Shown: in pieces, positions 7,813-15,890 of the stretch
Layout of the letters: every line of letters starts with the position of its first letter
Position numbering within the stretch: the stretch's first letter is position 1
Source of the DNA: Alcanivorax sp.
GTDB lineage: Bacteria; Pseudomonadota; Gammaproteobacteria; Pseudomonadales; Alcanivoracaceae
NCBI GenBank assembly: GCA_022565695.1
Contig: JAIUME010000010.1
Span: 1 to 64,000 of the forward strand
DNA: 64,000 bases
Direction of reading: 5' to 3'
Made by a program: the position numbers and the translations under genes
Notes under the pieces: generated by a model
The model's database searches: none
What the model was told of the DNA's origin: nothing
What the model saw: only the letters and a program-made list of their open reading frames with translations

Positions 7813-9360
7813 ATGAGATCATTTATCAAGGCCGGCCTGCTGGTCGGCGCAATCATACCCGCTTCCGTTCTCGGGCTTCAGAATGGTGATTTTTCAGAGC
7901 TGGACATGCGCGGACTGGGCGATGTCGCCTACCCTGTTGATGGGCAAGACATTGGCTTCCTGCCTTCATGGACAATGCTGACGCCGGGCGGCTTCATTCG
8001 TACGGAAGCCGGTTTCGGCGCTGACAGTGATAGCGCGTTTGCCTTCGAGACACTGGACAGAGGTTTCGGCGACAATAAGCTCGAGCAATGCCTGCCGATT
8101 GATTCTGATCAATCGCTAACCATTCGCTACAGCATCATGACCAATGTCGCCGATAACAATGCGCAAACACGGATCAACCCCAACTTCTATGCAAGCATGG
8201 CTGATTGCGAAGTCAACCTGCAAGCGGATGAGAATGGCAACCGCCTGAGTTTCGCTCTCTCGAATGAAGATTTTGATACCCAACTGGGTCTCGGCGGCGT
8301 CGAAGCAGGCGAGTGGTTCGAGCCAGCGCCGGTTGCGTTTTCTGCCAGCGATCTGCCGGACGAGGTTGCAGTGCTGCGTCTCTCGCTACGCGCACGGGAT
8401 CGTGTCGAAGGCGTGGATGCCGAAATTTTCTTCGACAACGTACGCGTCACACAAGGCGACAGCCCGGTGAATCTGGTGCGTAATCCGAGCTTCGAGCACA
8501 TTGATGTCGCCGACGGCGATTTCCTCAGCGGTAGCGATGGCTGGTACGCAGAACTCAACCCCGGCATTCGCGCTGCTGCGGGCGCCGCCAGCTTCGCCAT
8601 TAGTGGCGACAATGTGTTCTATTTCGAGAACCAGGAAGGGGGGTTCGGTGCGGCGCGCATTGATCAGTGCGTCGTATACGACGGTGCACAGACTGTGCGT
8701 CCGTCTTTGCGCGCCACCAGCCTGGCGCCTGATCCGCAATTGAGTGTGCGCACCAATACTGCTTTTTTCGCTGATGACGCCTGTGCGGATAGTGCAAGCA
8801 CTTCAGCGCTTGAGCAGGATTTCCCGCTGGTTGCTGAAAGTGGCGAATGGCAGACGCTGATCAACACCGAACAACTCGACGCTACGCAGCTTGTCGACGT
8901 CGGCTCGATCCGGCTGAGCATCCGTGTGCGCGACCGCAGCGGCCCGGAGGCCGATGCTCCCGGCCCGTTTGCGCGCAGCATCTATCTGGATGACATCAAC
9001 CTGTTCGAGGTCGTCCCAGCGCCCACGTTTAACCCGCCATCGCAGGAATTTTCCGCAGCGCAGCTGGTTGTGACCGTGAACGGTCCCGAGGGTAGTACGC
9101 TGTTCTATACCCTGGATGGCACTGATCCGACCATGGAAAGCATGTCACTGCAGCCGGGTGAAACACTGACTATTACCGAAACCACGACGGTCAGGGCGAT
9201 TGCGTTCCTGGATGACGCTATGTCGGCGGTGCGCAGTGCCACCTACACTCGCGTCGAGGCTCCGGTGGAGGTCCCCACAGGGCCACTGAACCGCTCCACT
9301 GGCAGTATCGGCTTCGGCTTTGCATTGCTGGGCACACTGCTGCTGTTCCGGCGCCGTTGA
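7813..9360 (+). CDS. Exported surface protein: two CBM-like repeats, CHB_HEX_C-type domain, GlyGly-CTERM-like tail
   Basis: A 515-residue exported protein. A signal peptide (to about Gly21) is followed by two related ~190-residue units, each beginning LxNxxFE/FSE and containing a tryptophan after a Ser/Gly-rich turn and a DxCxxxD/Y element (EQCLPID, DQCVVYD). They look like duplicated carbohydrate-binding jelly rolls. Residues ~406-480 (FYTLDGTDPT, TTTVRAIAF) match the chitobiase/hexosaminidase C-terminal domain. The end, TGSIGFGFALLGTLLLFRRR, is a membrane span plus Arg cluster like the GlyGly-CTERM/rhombosortase sorting signal. GGTGAG precedes the ATG, and the gene follows the porin closely. 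It has no recognisable catalytic domain; a binding or scaffold role is inference. Confidence 0.8.
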   Translation: MRSFIKAGLLVGAIIPASVLGLQNGDFSELDMRGLGDVAYPVDGQDIGFLPSWTMLTPGGFIRTEAGFGADSDSAFAFETLDRGFGDNKLEQCLPIDSDQSLTIRYSIMTNVADNNAQTRINPNFYASMADCEVNLQADENGNRLSFALSNEDFDTQLGLGGVEAGEWFEPAPVAFSASDLPDEVAVLRLSLRARDRVEGVDAEIFFDNVRVTQGDSPVNLVRNPSFEHIDVADGDFLSGSDGWYAELNPGIRAAAGAASFAISGDNVFYFENQEGGFGAARIDQCVVYDGAQTVRPSLRATSLAPDPQLSVRTNTAFFADDACADSASTSALEQDFPLVAESGEWQTLINTEQLDATQLVDVGSIRLSIRVRDRSGPEADAPGPFARSIYLDDINLFEVVPAPTFNPPSQEFSAAQLVVTVNGPEGSTLFYTLDGTDPTMESMSLQPGETLTITETTTVRAIAFLDDAMSAVRSATYTRVEAPVEVPTGPLNRSTGSIGFGFALLGTLLLFRRR

Positions 9361-9379
9361 AGTAACGGCTTTGCCGGCC

Positions 9380-9423
9380 CGATATACCTCGCCTCAGCAT
9401 GGATGCACCAGCGAGGTGTATCG
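9380..9423. terminator. Hairpin between convergent genes
   Basis: Arms 9380-9392 and 9411-9423 pair at 12 of 13 positions around an 18-base loop. It lies between the stop of the surface-protein gene and the stop of the convergent AraC regulator. There is no U-tract, so termination efficiency is uncertain. Confidence 0.5.
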
Positions 9424-9425
9424 GA

Positions 9426-10427
9426 TCAGTCGTCGCTTTTGGCTTTGCGGTATTCGATGGGGGTCATGCCGACCCAGCGCTTGAAGGCGCGATAGAAGGT
9501 ACTCGGCTCGGAAAAGCCGGTGAGATAGACTATTTCGTCGATGGATTCTTCCGTACCGCCCAGCAGCCGCTTGGCCAGCCGACAGCGATAGTCGGCCACC
9601 AGTTGATTGAAGTTGGTGCCGGCATCGGCCAGACGGGTGCGTAACTGGCGGGGCTTGATACCAAGACGCGCCGCGACATCTTCCAGATTGGCATGCCCAG
9701 ACTCCAGCAGTTCGGCGATCAGGCGATTCACCTGAGCCACCAGATCCTGCTTCTCCAGCCGCGCCACCTGCTCGATGGCCAGCTGTTCATGCAAACGCAG
9801 CAACTCCGGCTCATGGTGCGCAGAAGGCAAGGTCATCACCTCCCGGGCGAAGCGTAATCCTGTGTAGGGCTGGTCAAACAGTATCGGGCAGCCGAACACA
9901 CGCTGGTATTCCTGCTCATCGGCATGGGCGGAGTGCTTGAAGCTGATCTGCAGGGGTTCGAAGGCGCCGTCGGTGACAAAGCGAAAGAACTTGATCACGC
10001 CGACCATGCCACATTCATTGAAATGGTGCAGACGACGGCTCCAGAACATCTGCTTGAGCAGCACCGTGTCGTCATCCTCCTCAAGCTCGCCCTTGGCTGC
10101 ATCAGAGAGCAGACGCTGGTAGTTGAGTGCGCGCTTGAGGCCTTCGCCGAACGTCGGGCTGCTGAGAAACAGATACTCCAGCACCTGGCCTTTGAAAATG
10201 GGAATGTAGGCACCGAGGTGCAGGCCGACATGGGGGTCACCGGAGACTTCCTCGGCGGCCTGCCAGAACCATTCCTGGGCATCGTGGGGCGTGCGCAGGT
10301 CGGGCTGACGCATCACCGAGGCATTCAGGCCCACTTTCTGCAGCACAGCGTCGGCATCAATGCCTGCGGCCTGCATGCCCTTGTATGCCATGCGCAGTAA
10401 TACGCCTGAATCAGTAAGTTCTGCCAT
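9426..10427 (-). CDS. AraC-family transcriptional regulator
   Basis: A 333-residue regulator with the Arabinose_bd-type N-terminal domain used by the OruR/ArgR-like branch (roughly residues 20-210) and two C-terminal helix-turn-helix units (about 247-330; DVAARLGIKPRQLRTRL and the conserved GFSEPSTFYRAFKRW-GMTPIEYR). Relatives of this branch control amino-acid, lipid and alkane genes. It lies downstream of the desaturase operon on the same strand with about 150 bases between, so separate transcription is likely. Its ligand and targets are not evident. The start codon has only a weak, very close AGG upstream, so a somewhat later start is possible. Confidence 0.88.
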   Translation of the reverse strand: MAELTDSGVLLRMAYKGMQAAGIDADAVLQKVGLNASVMRQPDLRTPHDAQEWFWQAAEEVSGDPHVGLHLGAYIPIFKGQVLEYLFLSSPTFGEGLKRALNYQRLLSDAAKGELEEDDDTVLLKQMFWSRRLHHFNECGMVGVIKFFRFVTDGAFEPLQISFKHSAHADEQEYQRVFGCPILFDQPYTGLRFAREVMTLPSAHHEPELLRLHEQLAIEQVARLEKQDLVAQVNRLIAELLESGHANLEDVAARLGIKPRQLRTRLADAGTNFNQLVADYRCRLAKRLLGGTEESIDEIVYLTGFSEPSTFYRAFKRWVGMTPIEYRKAKSDD

Positions 10428-10544
10428 CCTGCTTTGTTATCCACGCAATGCATTAACAGTAGGCAGATTAGCACAGCAAAGCCAGACGCCGGAACCGGGC
10501 AGATGCCCTTAAGCTGCTTTACCCGACTGGCACACCCGCCAGAA

Positions 10545-10565
10545 GCCGGGGCCCGAGGCCCCGGC
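10545..10565 (-). terminator. GC-rich hairpin after the desaturase gene
   Basis: A perfect 9-base stem (10545-10553 with 10557-10565) with a CGA loop sits just downstream of the desB stop. No run of T follows on the minus strand, so this may be a Rho-assisted or processing hairpin. Confidence 0.4.
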
Positions 10566-10574
10566 GAGGCGACA

Positions 10575-11705
10575 TCAGGCGGCGGCAGCCGCCCGACGGC
10601 GGCCCGGCAGGGCCAGACGGTTGATGCGTTTGAGCACCGTCGCGAACTGGCGCGGCAGGGTCCCGGTGTTGTAAGGCAGGTTGTAACGCTCACAGATCGC
10701 CTGTACGCGGGAGCCGATCTCGGCATACCGGTGCGCCGGCATGTCCGGGAACAGGTGATGCTCGATCTGGTGGCTCAGGTGCCCGGTCAGGATATGGAAC
10801 GCCCGGCCGCCTTCCAGGTTGCTGGAACCCAGCAGCTGGCGCAGGTACCACTGAGCACGGGTCTCGTCCTGCACCTCTTCCTCGGAGAACATTTCCACGC
10901 CCTCAGTGAAGTGGCCGCAGAAGATCACCATGTAGGACCAGAGGTTGCGCGTCAGGTTAGCGGTCGCATTACCTGACAGCGTGAACAGGAAGCCCGGACC
11001 GGCCAGCGCCGGGAACAGCAGGTAATCCTTGAACACCTGCTTGCGGGCCTTCTTCCAGATCTGTTTCAGCTGGGTGCGGGCCTCTGCCAGGCTCTTGCCA
11101 CGACCGATGCGCTCGAATTCCACATCGTGCAGGGCGACGCCCCATTGAAAGAAGCTGGCCAGAATCCAGTTGTAGAACGGCTGGGCCAGATACTGCGGCT
11201 TCCAGGGCTGATCATCCGACATACGCATGATGCCGTAGCCCACATCACGGTCCTTGCCAACAATGTTGGTAAAGGTGTGGTGCATGTAGTTGTGCGAGTG
11301 CTTCCACTGCTCCGCCGGGCAGGTATTGTCCCAGTCATAGGTGCTGGAGTTCAGCGCCGGATCTTTCAACCAGTCCCACTGCCCGTGCATGACGTTGTGA
11401 CCGATCTCCATGTTCTCGAGGATCTTGGAGAGGGACAGCAGCGCCGTGCCGGCAATCCAGGCGGGCGGCAGAAAACCGGCGAACAGCAGCGTACGCCCGG
11501 CAATTTCGGAGTAACGCTGGGTCTTGAGGACGCGGCGAATGTATTTCACATCGCGCTCGCCCAGCGAGTTCATCACTTCCTCGCGGATGGCTTCAATCTC
11601 GGCACCGAAGGCCTCAACCTGCTCGGCACTGAGGTGGCGCCAGCCACGGCTGGGCGTGGTGTCGAGAGCTGTCTTGGGAGTAAGGTTCTTAACGGCTGCA
11701 TTCAT
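10575..11705 (-). CDS. desB: Acyl-CoA delta-9 fatty acid desaturase (DesB-like)
   Basis: A 376-residue integral-membrane desaturase that introduces a cis double bond into saturated acyl chains using O2 and electrons from a ferredoxin reductase. The three di-iron histidine boxes are intact: HNVMH (103-107), HSHNYMHH (136-143) and HLSHQIEHH (near 307-316). Hydrophobic segments lie around 72-100 and in the middle third. The start MNAAVKN follows AAGGAGA; an upstream extension of the frame is Arg-rich and unlikely to be translated. The 41-base gap to the reductase upstream and the divergent TetR gene reproduce the desB / reductase / desT locus of Pseudomonas aeruginosa (PA4888-PA4890). Confidence 0.92.
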   Translation of the reverse strand: MNAAVKNLTPKTALDTTPSRGWRHLSAEQVEAFGAEIEAIREEVMNSLGERDVKYIRRVLKTQRYSEIAGRTLLFAGFLPPAWIAGTALLSLSKILENMEIGHNVMHGQWDWLKDPALNSSTYDWDNTCPAEQWKHSHNYMHHTFTNIVGKDRDVGYGIMRMSDDQPWKPQYLAQPFYNWILASFFQWGVALHDVEFERIGRGKSLAEARTQLKQIWKKARKQVFKDYLLFPALAGPGFLFTLSGNATANLTRNLWSYMVIFCGHFTEGVEMFSEEEVQDETRAQWYLRQLLGSSNLEGGRAFHILTGHLSHQIEHHLFPDMPAHRYAEIGSRVQAICERYNLPYNTGTLPRQFATVLKRINRLALPGRRRAAAAA

Positions 11706-11746
11706 GAGTCGTCTCCTTGAGTAATCAGGTGTCAGCGTGCTCTGTA

Positions 11747-12823
11747 TCAGAGCTCGACGCTGACGGCGCCGGCGGCGGTATGCACGCACAGCTGGATTTC
11801 TTCGTCCTGGACATCACGCACTTCGCCATTGCGCAGATCGCGCACCTGGCCCTGGGTGATGCGGCATTTACAACCCTGACAGATGCCCATACGGCAGCCA
11901 TGGGGGGGATTCAGACCTTGCTGCTCGGCCAGTTCCAGCAGGTTGGGCGCGGCATCGCCGGCAGCCTCCAGACCGCTGCGGGAAAAGCTCACCCGGCCTT
12001 CGCCAGCTGCTGCAGTGATACGTACCTGAAATTGTTCCTGGGCCGGCTTGTCGCGGCCTTTGGCGAGGAACGCATCGTTAACGCGATCCATCAGCGGCGG
12101 CGGCCCGCACAGCAATGCCACACGCTCGGCGACGTCAGGCACCAGCTCATCGAGCTGCCCGGCGCTGAACAGACCGCTGTGGTCACCCTCAACCGCCGCG
12201 CCGTTGCTGATCACCAGCTTCAGATTCAGCCAGTCGAAACGCTCGGCCAGGGCACGCAGCTCGCCGTGGAAAATCGTATCGGCGTAGCTGTTGCTGTAAT
12301 GCAGAAACACCACGTCAGCCTCGCGACCCTGGTGCACCAGTTCGCGCAACATGGCCATCAGCGGCGTAATGCCACTGCCACCACTGATCATCAGCAACGG
12401 TGCGTTGCCGTCCGGCAGCAGGAACTCGCCCCGCGCCTGGCTCAGAAACAGCACTTCGCCTGCCTGGGCACGGTCCACCAGATAGTTGCTGACCAGCCCG
12501 TCGCCATTGCGCTTGACGGTCACCGTGATGCCCGTGTCGCCCGGCGCAGAGGAAATGGAGAAGCAGCGGCTGTGGCGCACACCTTCGATCTCGACCCCGA
12601 GCACCAGATGCTGGCCGGCAACATGCCCGGCCCAGTGGCTGTTGGGGCTGATATACAACGTGACCGCATCAGCGGTTTCCCGCTCGACGCGCTCTATGCG
12701 ACCGCGCACATCGCCGACCGACCAGAGCGGATTGAACTGGCTCAGGTAGTCATCCACAGACAGTGGCGATGCCAGGGCGCGGGTGATGGGGTTATTCAGC
12801 AGTTTCCAGGTCACGCTGCTCAT
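11747..12823 (-). CDS. Ferredoxin reductase, electron donor to DesB
   Basis: A 358-residue flavoprotein with an FAD-binding segment (RCFSISSAP), an NAD(P)-binding segment (MISGGSGITPLMAML, CGPPPLMD) and a C-terminal plant-type 2Fe-2S domain with Cys310, Cys315, Cys318 and Cys346 (C-x4-C-x2-C-x27-C). It would pass electrons from NAD(P)H to the desaturase. The start MSSVTW is preferred, with GGAG eight bases upstream; an in-frame Met ten codons earlier lacks a ribosome site. It is the first gene of the operon and lies under the DesT-type control region. Confidence 0.92.
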   Translation of the reverse strand: MSSVTWKLLNNPITRALASPLSVDDYLSQFNPLWSVGDVRGRIERVERETADAVTLYISPNSHWAGHVAGQHLVLGVEIEGVRHSRCFSISSAPGDTGITVTVKRNGDGLVSNYLVDRAQAGEVLFLSQARGEFLLPDGNAPLLMISGGSGITPLMAMLRELVHQGREADVVFLHYSNSYADTIFHGELRALAERFDWLNLKLVISNGAAVEGDHSGLFSAGQLDELVPDVAERVALLCGPPPLMDRVNDAFLAKGRDKPAQEQFQVRITAAAGEGRVSFSRSGLEAAGDAAPNLLELAEQQGLNPPHGCRMGICQGCKCRITQGQVRDLRNGEVRDVQDEEIQLCVHTAAGAVSVEL

Positions 12824-12845
12824 ACGGGTGTCTCCGGGTTCGGAT

Positions 12846-12901
12846 GTGAACATACGTGCACTTTATTTTGACCACCCCCATCATGTCAACACCTGTACAC
12901 A
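12846..12901 (-). promoter_or_regulatory. Promoter and candidate DesT operators of the desaturase operon
   Basis: On the minus strand TTGACA (12889-12884) and AATAAA (12867-12862) are 16 bases apart, a good sigma-70 pair for the reductase-desB operon. The -35 lies inside TGTGTACAGGTGTTGACAT (12901-12883), which resembles the DesT operator as I remember it from P. aeruginosa (12 of 18 bases; not checked). A second dyad, GTGnACnTAnGTnCAC, covers 12846-12861 just after the -10. Repression by the divergent TetR gene is inferred. Confidence 0.5.
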
Positions 12902-13021
12902 AAATAATATAAAGCCATTTAATATCAGCATGTTAGAAAGTGAACACCCGGATATGCTTTCCATCCTGACGCACACGGGCGACAATGCCGTGCACACAAT
13001 GCAGCTGAAAACGGACACTAC

Positions 13022-13669
13022 ATGGACCGGAAAGTGGAGCAGACGGGGGATACCCGCCGCGACCCGCGGCGCGGGCGCACGCGCCGGGCACTGCTGGATG
13101 CAGCACTGGAACTTGTTGAAAAGAAAGACAATTTCACAGCTTTATCGCTGCGACTGGTGGCCCGAAAAGCGGGCGTGGTGCCCACCGCCTTCTATCGTCA
13201 CTTCCCGGATATGGACGCCCTGGGGCTGGCGCTGGTGGATGAATCCTTCCGCACCCTGCGCCAGTTGATGCGTGACGTGCGCGCTGCCGGCGTGCCGCAA
13301 AAGCAGGCCATCAACAGCTCTGTGCAGACCTATATTCGCTATGTACGCACCAATACCCGGCATTTTCAGTTCGTTGCCAAGGAGCGTTTCAGCGGCAGTC
13401 AGTCCATCCGCAATGCCATTCGCCAGGAAATACGCCTGTTCACAAGCGAGCTGGCGACGGATCTGTCGCGGATTCCGCTGCTGGCCAAGACCAGCGCGGA
13501 GGATCTGCAGATGATGTCATCGCTGATGGTCAACAACATGACCTCCCTTACCGAGCAGGTACTGGATATTCCGGCAGAAGATGTGGCGGAAGAGATGTTT
13601 CTTGCCCGCATGGCCGAAAAGCAGCTCCGCCTGATTTTCCTCGGCGCTGCCAGCTGGCGCAGCAAGTAG
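13022..13669 (+). CDS. desT: TetR-family repressor of desaturase genes (DesT/FabR-like)
   Basis: A 215-residue TetR regulator. The N-terminal helix-turn-helix (about 17-64; ALSLRLVARKAGVVPTAFYRHFPDMDALG) and the following FVAKERFSGSQSIRNAIRQEI segment are characteristic of the FabR/DesT branch, which senses the ratio of saturated to unsaturated acyl-CoA. It is divergent from the reductase-desB operon with about 200 bases between, including an A/T-rich stretch at 12895-12935. The ATG has no strong Shine-Dalgarno. Assignment as DesT rests on both sequence type and the conserved locus. Confidence 0.88.
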   Translation: MDRKVEQTGDTRRDPRRGRTRRALLDAALELVEKKDNFTALSLRLVARKAGVVPTAFYRHFPDMDALGLALVDESFRTLRQLMRDVRAAGVPQKQAINSSVQTYIRYVRTNTRHFQFVAKERFSGSQSIRNAIRQEIRLFTSELATDLSRIPLLAKTSAEDLQMMSSLMVNNMTSLTEQVLDIPAEDVAEEMFLARMAEKQLRLIFLGAASWRSK

Positions 13670-13739
13670 GCAATCCGCCCCCCCTTCCGCCCGTTGCCCC
13701 GCTGCCCCGCCCGATGGATGGGGGGCACCATCTCAACCG

Positions 13740-14882
13740 TCAGTCCCGCTGGCCGTCCCGCTTCCCCTGCAGCGGGCGGAAGGTGCGCTGGATGTCCGTC
13801 TGCATGGCCCCGTACTGCTCTGTGAGCACCCGGTCATAGGCGGCCATCAGGCTGCGGGTCATTTCATCTTCCATTTCATCCAGGCTCTGCTGCAGGGCGG
13901 CCAGCAACTCATCCCGGTTAAGCGCTTCGTCCAGTCGCAACAGCGCCCAATCCGTGGCCAGCCAACCTGCAGCGCCGGCAACCAGCGCGCAGGCCAGCGC
14001 GCCGGGGCCGCTGGGGGCACATAAGGTAGCACCACCCGCCGCCGCCGTACCCGCCCTGGCAGCACCCCGGCCAGCGCCGCGCGCCGCGACGGCACGCCCG
14101 GAGGCGGCGGTCGCCCTGCGGCTGGCGGCGCGCCAGATCATCGGTCCCACCGCCACACCCACGGCAGCCGCACTGCTCACCGACAATCGTGCGACAAACT
14201 CAGGGCTACCATAGCCCGTCAATTGATCCAGCAACTCATCCAGCGCCAGCGGCTGGCTTTGCGGCAGGGGCGCCACCGGCATGCGGTCCTGCTCCAGCAG
14301 TGCCAGCATCTCGGTCAGCCAGGTATCCCGTGTGGCGTGGGCCTGACGCAAGAGGCGGGCATCCGCCTGGTAACGCAGGATATCCAGACGCCCGGAGAAA
14401 TCCGCCGCGTCGAAAATCAGCTCCTCGGCCTTGCGTGCCACATAGCCTTCATCCGCCAGGCTGACCTTTTCCAGCACCAGCATCGACAACCGCGAATATT
14501 CCCCGCCCAGTGAGTAATACCAGTCGGCAAACGCAGGCAGGCGGCGCGCGAGATCGGCAAACAACTGCGCCAGGCTTTGCTCAAGGTGCGCGTTGACGAT
14601 CTCCCGCGCCTGTTCCTCCCCTTCGCTGAAACGCAGGGCTGACAGCAACGCCAGGGTATCGGCCTGGCTCGCGCTGATCTGATAGTGCGCCTCCCCCACC
14701 CGCACCACGACATCCTGCGTCTGGCCGCTGCTTTGCCACTGGGCACGCTGCTGCAACACCAGACATACCAGAAGGATGCCGACCAGCAGGCAGATCAGGC
14801 GCACCACAGGAAAGCGCCCCCCCCGGCGAGGTGGCGGGGAAGCGGGAAGATTGAGCGTCGTAGCGTCCATCTGAGTGGCCAT
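13740..14882 (-). CDS. Unrecognised membrane-anchored protein
   Basis: A 380-residue protein I cannot assign. It has a Pro/Arg-rich N-terminus, one strong membrane span at about 27-45, a long, mostly helical soluble middle (about 60-215), an Ala/Gly/Arg-rich stretch (about 250-285) and a second weaker hydrophobic segment (about 290-310), ending in an acidic/helical tail. It starts nine bases after the stop of another membrane protein, so the two form an operon. A GGAG lies eleven bases before the first ATG; a second in-frame ATG four codons later is also possible. Hypothetical protein with no family claimed. Confidence 0.75.
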   Translation of the reverse strand: MATQMDATTLNLPASPPPRRGGRFPVVRLICLLVGILLVCLVLQQRAQWQSSGQTQDVVVRVGEAHYQISASQADTLALLSALRFSEGEEQAREIVNAHLEQSLAQLFADLARRLPAFADWYYSLGGEYSRLSMLVLEKVSLADEGYVARKAEELIFDAADFSGRLDILRYQADARLLRQAHATRDTWLTEMLALLEQDRMPVAPLPQSQPLALDELLDQLTGYGSPEFVARLSVSSAAAVGVAVGPMIWRAASRRATAASGRAVAARGAGRGAARAGTAAAGGATLCAPSGPGALACALVAGAAGWLATDWALLRLDEALNRDELLAALQQSLDEMEDEMTRSLMAAYDRVLTEQYGAMQTDIQRTFRPLQGKRDGQRD

Positions 14883-14891
14883 GGGGACAGT

Positions 14892-15737
14892 CTACTCCAC
14901 CTGATCCGGGCGCGGCGACGCGGGCAACGGCTGGCCGGACAGGGACGCAGCACCGGCAGCCAGGACCAGCCAGGACCAGACAAACAGCCCCTCTGCGGCG
15001 AGCAGCAGCAACCATGCGCCGGCGCGCAGCAGCGGACTCCCCACGCCGGGCAGCAGCTGCTGGCTCAGCCACCACACCAGGGCATCCTTGGCGGCGGCCG
15101 CCTGCAACAGCGCCTCCAGCCAGGGGCTGGCAGCGCGCTCCCGGGCCATTTCATGCCACAGCGCCTGGCGCAGGGAGGCATCCGTGAAATCCGGGTAGTC
15201 AACGAACAGGGCCAGGCCCGCCAGTGCCGTGAACAGCAATATAAACTGCAGGGCCAGCGTCAGCCGCCAGCTCAGCTCGGGCAGATAGACCGGCGCAATA
15301 TGCGGGCGCAACCCGCGCTGCAGCAGACTATGCAGTGCCACCAGCACCAGCAGGCTCGCGCCCAGCAACCACCACAACAGGTCCTGTTGCTGGCGCACCA
15401 GGGCCACCAGCAGCACCAGCGCCAGCAACGCCGACTGCAACCACAGCCGCAGGGCCAGCAGGGCGCCGCCACGCAGGCGCCAGCGCCAGCGGCTGCCCGG
15501 GTGCAGGTATGCCGTCAGAAAGGCTCTGCGGCGGCTCAGGCCCCGCCGCCACAGACCAGCCCACATCACCAGACTGATCAACAGCCAGAGCGTTACCAGC
15601 CAGGGCAATGTTGCCTCGCGCCCGGCAATATTCAGGCCCAGCGCCAGCGCCATCACCGGCAACAGCCAGAGCAGACTGTCGAGCCAGGCGTGACGTCGGC
15701 CTGCCTTTCTCGTCGCTTGCTTCGTCAATTCGGCCAA
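14892..15737 (-). CDS. Unrecognised polytopic membrane protein
   Basis: A 281-residue protein with about six or seven hydrophobic segments (near 19-37, 44-62, 90-112, 118-137, 160-180, 240-262) separated by short Arg-rich loops. Leu and Trp are unusually frequent (WLLPVMALALGL, LLWWLLGASLLVLVAL). No enzyme or transporter motif is visible. It is the first gene of a two-gene unit with the membrane-anchored protein downstream and is divergent from the MaoC hydratase. Confidence 0.75.
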   Translation of the reverse strand: MAELTKQATRKAGRRHAWLDSLLWLLPVMALALGLNIAGREATLPWLVTLWLLISLVMWAGLWRRGLSRRRAFLTAYLHPGSRWRWRLRGGALLALRLWLQSALLALVLLVALVRQQQDLLWWLLGASLLVLVALHSLLQRGLRPHIAPVYLPELSWRLTLALQFILLFTALAGLALFVDYPDFTDASLRQALWHEMARERAASPWLEALLQAAAAKDALVWWLSQQLLPGVGSPLLRAGAWLLLLAAEGLFVWSWLVLAAGAASLSGQPLPASPRPDQVE

Positions 15738-15768
15738 TCCACCGCCCCCGCATCGCTGCCTATACTAT

Positions 15769-15851
15769 GTGCCGTATTTGTGCCGTATTCCTGCTGTGCC
15801 CGATACGTCGATCACCAAGTGTGACCCTGCACCGAGTGTGACCCTGCATCG
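15769..15851. repeat. Two sets of short tandem repeats upstream of the MaoC gene
   Basis: GTGCCGTATT occurs at 15769-15778 and 15780-15789, an 11-base period. AGTGTGACCCTGCAYCG occurs at 15818-15834 and 15835-15851, a 17-base direct repeat. TATACT at 15761-15766 could be a -10 but has no matching -35. The repeats may be regulator sites in the leader of the hydratase gene. Confidence 0.6.
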
Positions 15852-15890
15852 TGCCCATGCTTTCATCTTCTGCATTCGAAGGACGCAACA

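Noticed and set aside
14685..15824. 379-codon plus-strand frame across the two membrane proteins
   Set aside because: It is extremely Gln/Pro-rich and mirrors Leu/Trp-rich membrane codons of the opposite strand. No ribosome site or family likeness.
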